Assembly (NCBI RefSeq): GCF_033547095.1
Contig: NZ_CP137852.1
Location: forward strand, 3,676,001-3,740,000
DNA from: Sediminicoccus rosea
GTDB taxonomy: Bacteria; Pseudomonadota; Alphaproteobacteria; Acetobacterales; Acetobacteraceae
Length of the DNA stretch: 64,000 nucleotides
Direction of reading: 5' to 3'
Position 1 is the stretch's first letter. Each line of letters begins with the position of its first letter. This document shows positions 10,501-17,652 of the stretch, piece by piece. Made by a program: the position numbers and the translations under genes. The notes under the pieces were generated by a model, which ran no database searches, was not told the DNA's origin, and was given only the letters and a program-made list of their open reading frames with translations.

Positions 10501-11593
10501 CGCCAACCGCGCCGGCGGCAACCTCAATCCGCTCTTCCCCGTCTACAGCCAGCCGGCCGCCACCATCGGCTTCGCGGTGAACCAACTCTCGGGCGAGGTC
10601 GCGACCAGCATCGGCGCCATGGGCTTCGCCGCGGGTGAGCAGTTCCTCGCCGCGCTGCTGGACCCGCTTGGCCATGGGCGTGCGAGCCAGCTTGGCGGAA
10701 GGCTGAGTGCCGGCAGCGATGGGTCCGATGCCCTCCCTTCAGACGGCAAGCGATACGCCGTCTGGGGCAGCGCGATGGGCGCCTACAACCGCACGACGGG
10801 CGACGCGCAGGATGGCTCGGCCAGCCGCACCACGCGGATGACAGGCTTCGTGCTCGGCATGGACCATCTGATCGGCGCGCAGGGCATGCTGGGTCTGGCC
10901 ATCGCGGTGGGTGAGAGCAGCGCCGCGCTGGCGAGCGGCCAGGGTAGCGCCTCGGCCAATCTGGGCCAGATCGGCGCCTATGGCAGCACGCGCCTTGGCA
11001 GCTTCACGCTGGCCGGCGCGGGCGCCGTCACGCTCATGGATGTTGACAGCAGCCGCACGCAATATGCCCTTGGCAGCGATCAGCAGCGGGCGGGGTTCAG
11101 CGCGCGCGTCACCTCGTTGCGGGCCGAGGCGCGGCAGGATGGCTTGGTGGCGGGCGGCTTCCGGCTCCAGCCGCTGGTGGCGATCCAGTGGCAGCAGGTC
11201 AACAACCAGGGCTACACCGAAAGCGGCCTCGTGGCCGGCACCGCGACGGGCCTCACGGTGGCCGGGCAAAGCCAGACCTCGCTGCGGACGGAGCTGGGTG
11301 GGCAGTTGCGGGGCTCGGTGCAGCTCGGCACGCTGCCGGTGCAGAGTTTCCTGCGGGCGGCCTGGGCCAGCTACCTGGTGCGCGATGCGGCGATGACGGT
11401 GACCTTCGCGAGCCTGCCGGATGCAGGCTTCGTGGTGCGGGGCGCCCGGGCGGATGCCAATGCGGCGCTCGTCTCGGCAGGGGTGGAGATGCCCCTCACG
11501 CGAGGCTGGACGCTGGGGGCGCGGGTGGATGGCGAATTCTCCGGCAATGTCACCCAGCTCGCCGGGACGGCCAGGCTCCGATACACCTTCTGA
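7541..11593 (+). CDS. Autotransporter (type V secretion) with Gly-rich N-terminus and PATR repeats
   Basis: 1350 residues. A clear Sec signal peptide (MKRLPAALLATTALVAVMSL, cut near AWS-TGG) is followed by an extreme Gly/Ala tract, residues ~28-150, that recalls PE-PGRS-like low-complexity sequence. Residues ~300-830 contain about six passenger-associated-transport repeats of the form LTLTGANTYAGTTTIAGGTL, typical of right-handed beta-helix passengers. The translocator barrel runs from about 1067 to the end (YAVWGSAMGAYNRTTG onward) and finishes with LRYTF, a terminal Phe that fits recognition by the BAM complex. It is probably displayed on, or released from, the outer membrane. No catalytic motif is visible, so adhesion or aggregation is the likely role. 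It is a single gene between two insertion elements. Confidence 0.9.
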   Translation: MKRLPAALLATTALVAVMSLAQPAWSTGGAGGNGGAGGTNSATATGGAGGNRTGTAGGGGGGAGATGGAGGSAGAGAGGAGGATAGAAGAAGQDGAGVGASGGGGGAHGAVGMLLPSAPTTGGQGGQGGQGSAGGSGGGGGAGGWGAAVTSNPGTATLNATLTGGDGGNGGSGGGGGLNGGGGAGGTGLHLGSAVTRVTINAAVTGGNGGNATSPAAAGAGGAGIAIGTIFTTNLVIGAAVSGGLAGNGGAQGFALSTGTTGAHRLTIAPGGSLNGGISIGTGSSLTLAQATDVTISNVISGGGSLEIDGTGMVTLSGANTYSGGTILLSGAVSVAADAALGQVNSGVGLRVTGNSRLITTASFSSSRVITLSALNGGVFAPALGTVLTLTGSITQSGTPIAGFTVAGQGTLIYTGTGAPRMTAINTGATLQIGAGGTTGSLGTGPITNDGTLILNRSNTLTMNNAISGTGGLIHNGTGTTTLGGTLSYTGPTRVQAGTLVLTTAGLFSGGTARFEVASGATLNLTGLSGVLAAATLDGGGAVQLPGSGRLSLNGDSSFSGVISGGAALRLAGGATILSGSNTFSGGTTIEAGATLQLGQGGTTGSVPGAVENNGTLAFHRSDAVSMAEAISGTGSLVQMGPGTLTLTGANTYAGTTTIAGGTLRVGDGAASGTLGAGAIVNNGTLGFARPDAISLPNNMTGTGALSLASGTVTATGSLGHGGGTTIGSGARLNIGNGGTTGSLAGNVVNNGTLSFARSDNVTFAGAISGPGGLQQNGTGNLILTGANTYTGPTVVNSGTLSVNGSISSASVITVAAGATLGGSGQMGAVTVPAGGTMAPGNSIGTINLAGLTLDSGSTTAIEIEGSAIDRINVTGNASLGGTLRLLPLGGSYRFDTTYVIIQAGSITGSFATVTTAGSFGAGVTPTVSVTATQVQLALTPAILLATPELTPGPTATDPAAPTVARAPGIPGFLTHNLRATAAALDAANRAGGNLNPLFPVYSQPAATIGFAVNQLSGEVATSIGAMGFAAGEQFLAALLDPLGHGRASQLGGRLSAGSDGSDALPSDGKRYAVWGSAMGAYNRTTGDAQDGSASRTTRMTGFVLGMDHLIGAQGMLGLAIAVGESSAALASGQGSASANLGQIGAYGSTRLGSFTLAGAGAVTLMDVDSSRTQYALGSDQQRAGFSARVTSLRAEARQDGLVAGGFRLQPLVAIQWQQVNNQGYTESGLVAGTATGLTVAGQSQTSLRTELGGQLRGSVQLGTLPVQSFLRAAWASYLVRDAAMTVTFASLPDAGFVVRGARADANAALVSAGVEMPLTRGWTLGARVDGEFSGNVTQLAGTARLRYTF

Positions 11594-11764
11594 GCCTCGT
11601 CTTCCTCAAGGGCGGGCTGCTTGCTTGCGTCGCGGTGGTGAGCCTCTTGCCCAACGGAAGCAAGCCGATCCGCTTCCTCCTCGGGAGAGAGGGCATGCTG
11701 CGACAGTCTTTGTCTTGGCGTCCGATCGATCGGTCCCTCGATCCGGAGGTGGAGCGTCACGCAA

Positions 11765-12571
11765 CGCCACGATCCGGTTGAGTTCTCGTGCGGCCCGCGG
11801 TCCCGACAGCGACGTGTCGGCCACAAGCGCCAGGCGCTCCCGCGTGAAGTCGTCCACCACGCCCAGGATCCGGAACCGGTGCCTGCAACCCGGCGCGTCG
11901 GAGACGAAGTCCGGAGACCAGCGCTGATGCGTCCCCTGCGGCAAGGCCATTGGCACGCGCTTGCCCAGGGCGCGCTTTCGGCATCCTCGCTTGCGCACGC
12001 CGAGCCGCTCCGACCAACATAGCCGGAACAGCTTTTTCTGGTTCACACTGGCCCTCTCGAGCGAGCAAATGTGAGGGCGGCGATAGCCGAACCGTCGCCG
12101 CTCTCCTGCCAGAGCTCGCAGCCGGGGACCGCCGCGACGCATAGCGGTAGATCCGTTGCGCTATGCCCACCGAGCTGCAGGCGCGACGCTGCGCATCGTT
12201 TTTTTCCCGGATCGTCCAGGTTACGGCTGCACGCCGCGAGCGGGGCGTCAGAAGCTTCTGCCAACATCACCCGCAGCGTCGACACGTCGAGGATGGACTG
12301 AGCCAGCAGCTTCTTCAGCAGGGCGTTCTCTTCCTCCAACCCCTTCGGCTTGCGGGCGTCCGACACTGCCATGCCGCCGCAGTTCGGACGCCACATGTAG
12401 AACGTCGCATCGCTGACGCCGTGCTTGCGGCACAAATCCACTACTGTGGTGCCAGCCTGATGCTCCTTGAACAACCCGATGATCTGTTCCTGCGTGAGCC
12501 TTGACCGCTTCATCGTCCGTCTCCTGTCGACGAACTGTATTTCCGACCGGGAACATCAGGGGGCAGGGTCA
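11765..12571 (-). pseudogene. Degenerate IS3-family element (orfA/orfB remnants)
   Basis: The minus strand carries an orfA-like start at 12513 (MKRSRLTQEQIIGLFKEHQA, HTH then a Leu-rich EEENALLKKLL segment). It runs into frameshifted orfB-like sequence with RRFGYRR, KRALGKRVPMALPQG, FVSDAPGC and [20 protein letters not shown]. All of this closely parallels the intact element at 51728-52967. OrfB breaks off near 11765, so the second Asp and the Glu of the DDE core are missing. The right end, near 12571, has a TGACCCTGCCCCCTGATGT-like terminus matching the inverted repeat of the intact copy; the left end is lost. It is inactive. The 170 bp between it and the autotransporter stop hold nothing recognisable. 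Confidence 0.8.
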
Positions 12572-13339
12572 CCCTGTCCGCCATCGAGGGTGTGGAGACG
12601 CAGGCGGCCTGACCGAGCTGCTCGGCGGCCATCCGCACCAGACGTGCATATAGGCGCGCAGGGCGAGACCCTGCCCGGGCAGTCGGGATACCAAGCGTTG
12701 ATTTGGTAGCACGAAACTCGACAATCTTTTGATTTGACGGATTTGTTGGGATGCGGGGACAGGGTTCGGCTTATGGAGAAGGCGGTTCCGCCCCGTGTCG
12801 TGTCGGTTCAGCTTCTCTTCTCATCCACCACCAGCGCGGGATTTCTGTGGTCTGCATGAGCCCTCGCCGGATCGCGGACGGTCAGGAGAGCGCCCAGCCC
12901 GGCTGTCCGGCCCGGCCATCAGCGATCCGCGGATGCGTCCTCCTCAAGGAACACACCCCTAAGGCGGCAGACGCCATGCGCGGGTCTCCCGAGCCCTCGA
13001 TCGAGGAGGTCGATACACGTCCGAGGTGCCGCAACACCGAGGGCTCCAGGCGCTTGATGTCGCCACAGACAGCCGCATCCGCCGCGCCATCCCTGGACAG
13101 AGCAACCCCGCGTTGATTGATCGCTTACAGCAGCTTCGCGGGAAGGCGCGGCGCAGAACCCGTGATCCGCTCGCACCTTCCCGGCGCCCGGCCATCCCGT
13201 CCTGGAGCGCGACAACGTCGAGGCCAACCCCGACGAGCTTCAGCGTGTCCGATCGGGCGCGATGCCCGGCACGGAGCCGCGGCGACCCGAAGCGCGCCCT
13301 GCCGTTGGCGCGCGGGACCCCCAGCCGCTGACGCGGCGC
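12572..13339. other. Non-coding or decayed region
   Basis: Several short ORFs exist on both strands, but none has a recognisable family, a consistent ribosome-binding site or believable composition. The only notable signal is GGATGCGGGGACAGG at 12749-12763, identical to the 3' end of the tRNA-fMet gene as read on this strand. The rest probably consists of eroded mobile DNA. Confidence 0.4.
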
Positions 13340-14212
13340 TCACCCCGTCACGCCCATCTCGCGCAGCAGCCAGTCGCGAAACAGCAGTGTATCGGCCCGC
13401 TGCGCTCCGGTCGGCAGCAGCAGCCAGTAGTGGTCCCCTGTCTGGACGGCGCGCGGCGTGATGGCCATGAGGCGACGGCGGCGCACATCCTCGGCCACCA
13501 AGTCGGGCGAGGCGATGACCGCGCCCAGCCCCTCGAGTGCGGCCTGGATCGCGAGCGAGGTGCTGGCGAAGAGCAGTGGCGTGGCCGAGAGCGGCGTGCC
13601 GGTCGCATCCGCCCAGACGCGCCAATCCTCAGGGCGCACCACGCTGCCGAAGAGCGAAAGCCCGCCGAGGCCCTGGCGCTTCGCCTGGCGCGCCAGGGCC
13701 GGCACGGCGAAGGGTGCCACGCTGAGGGATTGCAGCAGGATCGCGCCGGGCGGCCGGTGCTCCGCGGTGCGGATCGCGGCATCCACCGCATCCCGCGCGA
13801 AATCCACCGGCGCGGTCGAGGCGCTGACCTCGATCTGCAGTCCCGGATGCAGCGCCCGCAGCCTGGGCAGGCGGGGGATCAGCCAGCGCATAGCCCAGGT
13901 GGTATAGGCCCGCACGCGCAAGGGCGCCCCGCCCGCGGTCAGTTCCGCCGTCGCCGCCTGCATCGCCGCGAAGGCGCTGCGCAGCGCCTCGGCATAGCGC
14001 GCACCCTCCTCGGTCAGCGTCGCGCTGTTGGCGCCGCGATGCAGCAGCGTCTGGCCCAGCAGCGCCTCCAGCACGCGGATGCGCTTGCTGATGGCCGGCT
14101 GCGTCACATTGAGCCGCAGCGCCGCGGCCGAGAGGCTGCCCGTCTCGCCGATCAGCGCGAGGGCATGGAGCGCGTTCAGCGGCGGGAGCGGGACGGCCAT
14201 TTGCACAGCCAT
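13340..14212 (-). CDS. LysR-family transcriptional regulator (GcvA-like)
   Basis: 290 residues, normal for the family. The winged HTH lies at ~10-68 (LNALHALALIGETGSLSAAA, then LNVTQPAISKRIRVLEALLG), followed by a periplasmic-binding-like effector domain from ~90 onward. The start at 14212 gives MAVQMAVPLPPLNALHAL; an in-frame ATG at 14200 is an alternative. It is transcribed away from the thiolase-led operon at 14327, with about 115 bp between them, the classic layout in which a LysR protein controls its divergent neighbour in response to a pathway metabolite. The effector cannot be read from the sequence. Confidence 0.85.
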   Translation of the reverse strand: MAVQMAVPLPPLNALHALALIGETGSLSAAALRLNVTQPAISKRIRVLEALLGQTLLHRGANSATLTEEGARYAEALRSAFAAMQAATAELTAGGAPLRVRAYTTWAMRWLIPRLPRLRALHPGLQIEVSASTAPVDFARDAVDAAIRTAEHRPPGAILLQSLSVAPFAVPALARQAKRQGLGGLSLFGSVVRPEDWRVWADATGTPLSATPLLFASTSLAIQAALEGLGAVIASPDLVAEDVRRRRLMAITPRAVQTGDHYWLLLPTGAQRADTLLFRDWLLREMGVTG

Positions 14213-14326
14213 ACCTGAGGTTTGGGTAGGGTGCCAATCCCGCGCTTGGGTTCCTGGCCGAAGGCGTCCAGGCTCCGTGCCAAGCGGGACGGACACAGCC
14301 CGCCACGATGAGGAACATCCAGGAAC

Positions 14327-15487
14327 ATGACCGGCCGAGACACCCTCGCCGCGCCCGCGCTCAGCGATGCATGGCCCATGCGGGACAAGATCGCCTTTGC
14401 GGGCATCGGCACCACGCGCTACGGCAACTTCCCCGACACCGACAGCTACGGCCTGGGCTGCGAGGCGCTGAACGCGGCACTCGACGACGCCGGCCTCACG
14501 CCGGGCGACATTGATGGCCTGATCGTCAGCCGCATCCCCTCCTACGAGCGCTTCGCGGAGATGATGGGCATCAACCCGCAATATTGCCTTCTGACCGAGA
14601 CTCCCGGGCGCTTCTCCGGCGTCTCGCTGGCCCTCGCGGCGCAGGCCATCGCGACGGGGGCGGCCAAGACCGTGGCACTGGTCTACGGCAACAATGGCCG
14701 CAGCGTGCGCATGAACTATGGCGGCGGCGACAGCCTCTGGAGCCCCTGGGGCATGACCAGCCCGGGCGCCATCCACAGCATGATGTGGCGCCGGCACATG
14801 CATGATTTCGGCACGACGCATGCCGATCTCGGCCATGTCTCGCTGGCCTTCCGCAACCACGCCTGCCTGAACCCCGACGCGGTGATGCATGGCAAGCCGA
14901 TCACGCTCGAGGAACACGCCACCGCGCGGCCGATCTGCGAACCGCTGAAGCTGCTCGACTACTGCCTGATCAATGATGGCGGCGTCGCCTGGATCATGAC
15001 GAGCGCAGAGCGTGCGCGCGACATGAAGCGCCCGCCCGTCCTACTTTCGGGCTATGCCCGGCAGGACCGCTTCTCCTATGGCGGCGCGCCGGCCGACGAC
15101 TACTGGTACCCCACCCTCTCCGCCTGCCGCAGCGTCTATGACCGCGCGGGCTTCGGCCGCGAGGATGTGCAGGGCCTCGGCATCTACGACAATTTCACGC
15201 CCACCGTGATGTTCAGCCTGGAGGGCCTGGGCTTCTGCGGCCAGGGCGAGAGCGGGGATTTCGTGAAGGACGGCACGCTGCAGCTCGGCACCGGGCGCTG
15301 GCCGACCAACACCTCGGGCGGGCATCTCTCCGACAGCTACATGCAGGGCTGGGGCGTCATCGCCGAATGCATCCGCCAGCTGCGCGGCGATTGCGGCGCG
15401 CGGCAGATCCCGGACGCCAAGGCGATGCAATACATCTGCGCCACCCACATCGCGCAAAGCATCCTCTTCCGGAGGGACGACGCATGA
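14327..15487 (+). CDS. SCP2-type thiolase-like protein (lipid-transfer/acetyl-CoA acetyltransferase family)
   Basis: 386 residues of thiolase fold: N-terminal KIAFAGIGTTRYG, the LALAAQAIATGAAKTVALVYG helix region, and the C-terminal GGHLSDSYMQGWG loop. The position where ordinary thiolases carry the nucleophilic Cys reads GRFSGVSLA (~95-103), with no Cys. That is the rule in the SCP2-like group that works with DUF35 partners, for example in retro-aldol or thiolytic cleavage of CoA thioesters. The start at 14327 has AGGAA upstream; an internal Met at residue 18 is a possible alternative. It overlaps the next gene by 4 bp and opens the operon. Confidence 0.8.
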   Translation: MTGRDTLAAPALSDAWPMRDKIAFAGIGTTRYGNFPDTDSYGLGCEALNAALDDAGLTPGDIDGLIVSRIPSYERFAEMMGINPQYCLLTETPGRFSGVSLALAAQAIATGAAKTVALVYGNNGRSVRMNYGGGDSLWSPWGMTSPGAIHSMMWRRHMHDFGTTHADLGHVSLAFRNHACLNPDAVMHGKPITLEEHATARPICEPLKLLDYCLINDGGVAWIMTSAERARDMKRPPVLLSGYARQDRFSYGGAPADDYWYPTLSACRSVYDRAGFGREDVQGLGIYDNFTPTVMFSLEGLGFCGQGESGDFVKDGTLQLGTGRWPTNTSGGHLSDSYMQGWGVIAECIRQLRGDCGARQIPDAKAMQYICATHIAQSILFRRDDA

Positions 15488-15894
15488 GCCTGCAGACGCG
15501 CCCCAAGCCGCTGGTGGACAACTGGAACCGCCCCTTCTGGGAGGCCTGCAAGGAGGGTCGCCTGATCCTGCAGCGCTGCACCAGCACCGGCCAGTGCTTC
15601 TTCCCGCCCGGCCCCGTCTCGCCCTTCACCGGGCGGCCGGAATGGGAATGGATCATCGCCTCCGGCCGCGGCGAGCTCTGGTCCTTCGTCGTCTTCCACC
15701 AGAACTACTTCCCCGGGATGCGCGACGAGCTGCCCTATCCCGTCGCCATGGTGAAGCTGGACGAGGGCCCCTTCCTGCTCACGAATCTCGACGGCATGAG
15801 CGCCGCCGACGCGAAGATCGGCCAGCGCCTTTCCGTGCGCTTTCCCGGCGGGCCGGAGGGCTTCGTCCTGCCGCAATTCGGGCCAGAGGCATGA
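15484..15894 (+). CDS. DUF35 / OB-fold (zinc-ribbon-like) thiolase partner protein
   Basis: 136 residues. An N-terminal helix (NWNRPFWEACKEGRLILQRC) leads into a short ribbon and an OB-fold (GRGELWSFVVFHQNYFPGMR ... YPVAMVKLDEGPFLLTNLDG), the layout of DUF35 proteins that form complexes with SCP2-like thiolases. The ribbon is degenerate: only two cysteines (QRCTSTGQCFFP) are seen and the usual second pair is replaced by SPFTGRPEW, so zinc binding is doubtful. It starts inside the thiolase stop codon (ATGA overlap) and ends in an ATGA overlap with the hydratase-like gene, which implies translational coupling. Confidence 0.8.
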   Translation: MSLQTRPKPLVDNWNRPFWEACKEGRLILQRCTSTGQCFFPPGPVSPFTGRPEWEWIIASGRGELWSFVVFHQNYFPGMRDELPYPVAMVKLDEGPFLLTNLDGMSAADAKIGQRLSVRFPGGPEGFVLPQFGPEA

Positions 15895-16676
15895 GCATGA
15901 CCGACGAGCTCATCATCACCCGCGGCGAAGGCTGGGCGCAGATCCAGGTGAACCGTGAGCGCCAGCGCAACGCCATGAACCGCGCCACGCGCCAGGGCCT
16001 GCTCCGCGCCTTCGAGGAGCTGCGCGGCGCGGCCAAGGCCATCATCCTGACGGGCACGGGCGTGGCCTTCTGCGCGGGCATGGACCTGAAGGAGCGCGAG
16101 GCCGACCGTGCCCAGGGCATCGAGGGCGCGGGCGAGGAGTGGATCGCCGTGAACATGGCGATCAAGGCACATCCCGCCATCTTCATCGCCGCCGTGAACG
16201 GCCTGGCGCTGGGCGGCGGCGCCACGATGATCAATTGCTGCGACCTTGCCATCGCCAGCACGGAGGCCAGCATCGGCTGCCCGGAGATGGGCTTCTCCAC
16301 CTATCCCGGCATGGCCGGCCCCGCCATTCAGCTCTCCGGCGTGACGCGCAAGCAGGCGGCCTGGCTGGTGCTGACCACCAACCGCATTGATGGTGCGACG
16401 GCCGAGCGCTGGGGCATGGTGAACCAATGCGTGGAACCCGCAGCACTGCTGCCCACGGCGCAGGCCCTGGCGCAGAAGATCGCGCAGTTCGACGCGGTCG
16501 CGCTCAGCGAGAGCAAGAAGGCGCTGGAGCGCATCCCCGCCTTCATCACCGATTGGCAGGAGGCGATGGATCATGGGCAGATGGTGAACCTCACCATCCG
16601 CTCGAAGACCACCGCCCAGGCCGAGGGCAATGCGCGCTTCGCCGCCGGGGTGAAGAACCCCGGCCAGGGCGTCTGA
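15891..16676 (+). CDS. Enoyl-CoA hydratase/isomerase family protein
   Basis: 261 residues of crotonase fold. Oxyanion-hole elements are visible as AFCAGMDLKE (~59-68) and NGLALGGG (~103-110). The second catalytic Glu is present in GCPEMGFSTYPG (E132). The first catalytic Glu of true hydratases (in GGGCEL) is replaced here by GGGATM, so a hydratase reaction with both acids is doubtful; an isomerase, hydrolase or lyase activity on a CoA thioester is possible. The gene overlaps DUF35 by 4 bp and is followed after 25 bp by a binding-protein gene. Confidence 0.8.
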   Translation: MSMTDELIITRGEGWAQIQVNRERQRNAMNRATRQGLLRAFEELRGAAKAIILTGTGVAFCAGMDLKEREADRAQGIEGAGEEWIAVNMAIKAHPAIFIAAVNGLALGGGATMINCCDLAIASTEASIGCPEMGFSTYPGMAGPAIQLSGVTRKQAAWLVLTTNRIDGATAERWGMVNQCVEPAALLPTAQALAQKIAQFDAVALSESKKALERIPAFITDWQEAMDHGQMVNLTIRSKTTAQAEGNARFAAGVKNPGQGV

Positions 16677-16701
16677 GCTGAACCGGCCGGGGAAAGGCGC
16701 G

Positions 16702-17652
16702 ATGGCCCGATCCATCTCCCGCCGCGTGATCCCCCTGGTGGGCTTCGCCGGCGCCGCCGCCGCACAGGGCTTCCCGGACCGCTCGATGCGCATGGTGGTG
16801 GGCTATGCGCCCGGCGGCACGACGGATCTGGTGGCGCGCCTCGCGGCCGAATTCATGGGCCAGGATCTTGGCCAGCAGATCGTGGTGGAGAATCGCGGCG
16901 GCGCGGGCGGCGTCCCAGGCGCCTTGGCCGTGCTCCAGGCGCCGGCCGATGGCCATGTGCTGATGCTGCAATCGGGCGGCCTGAACCAGGCCGAGGCGCT
17001 GGGCACGCCGCTGCCCTTCGACGCGGTGGCCGCCTGGGCGCCGGTCGGCCTCATCGGCACCAGCGCCATCGCGCTCGTCGTGCATCCCGGCGTACCGGCC
17101 CGCAACCTGCGCGAATTGCAGGCTTACGTCCGCGCCTCGGGCCAGCCACTGCGGTTGGGCTCGCCCGGCACCAACCTCTCCGGCGCGCTCTACGCGCAGG
17201 AGATGGGCATCGAGATCGAGGAGATCCGCTATCGCGGCACCGGCCTCGTCGTGAATGACCTGCTGGCGGGGCGCGTGCAGTCCTACGCCATCGCCCTGCC
17301 CGGCATCCTCGGGCATGTCCGCTCGGGTGGGATCCGGGCGCTCGCCATCGCCTCCACCACCCGCAGCCCGGTGATGCCCGAATTGCCGACGACGGTGGAG
17401 CAGGGCTTCCCCGGCATCATCACCGCCAGCTGGTTCGGCGTGGTCGCGCGCGCCGGCACGCCGCCCGAGCGCCTGGCGCGGCTCAGCCAGTCGGTGGCGC
17501 GCATGGTGGCCGACCCCGTGATGCGCTCGCGGCTCAGCGAGGCGGGGGTGGATGTCACGCCCGATCCCGGCCCCGCCTATTTCGACACGCTGATCCGCGA
17601 GGATCGCGCGCGATGCGAGCTCGTCGTGCGGCGCGGGAATCTGCGCCAGTGA
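16702..17652 (+). CDS. Bug-family tripartite tricarboxylate transporter substrate-binding protein
   Basis: 316 residues with an N-terminal export signal (RSISRRVIPLVGFAGAAAAQ). The family core follows: FPDRSMRMVVGYAPGGTTDL, IVVENRGGAGG, a mid-domain RYRGTG, and LPTTVEQGFPG. Bug proteins bind carboxylates or other small organic acids in the periplasm and usually pass them to TctAB-type membrane subunits, which are absent from this window. The gene overlaps the CoA-transferase start (GTGA). Placement inside a CoA-catabolic operon suggests it captures the pathway substrate. The ligand is unknown. Confidence 0.85.
   Translation: MARSISRRVIPLVGFAGAAAAQGFPDRSMRMVVGYAPGGTTDLVARLAAEFMGQDLGQQIVVENRGGAGGVPGALAVLQAPADGHVLMLQSGGLNQAEALGTPLPFDAVAAWAPVGLIGTSAIALVVHPGVPARNLRELQAYVRASGQPLRLGSPGTNLSGALYAQEMGIEIEEIRYRGTGLVVNDLLAGRVQSYAIALPGILGHVRSGGIRALAIASTTRSPVMPELPTTVEQGFPGIITASWFGVVARAGTPPERLARLSQSVARMVADPVMRSRLSEAGVDVTPDPGPAYFDTLIREDRARCELVVRRGNLRQ

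Noticed and set aside
12919..13227. Minus-strand ORFs before the LysR gene
   Set aside because: No family resemblance, no ribosome-binding site, and mutually overlapping frames of equal quality.
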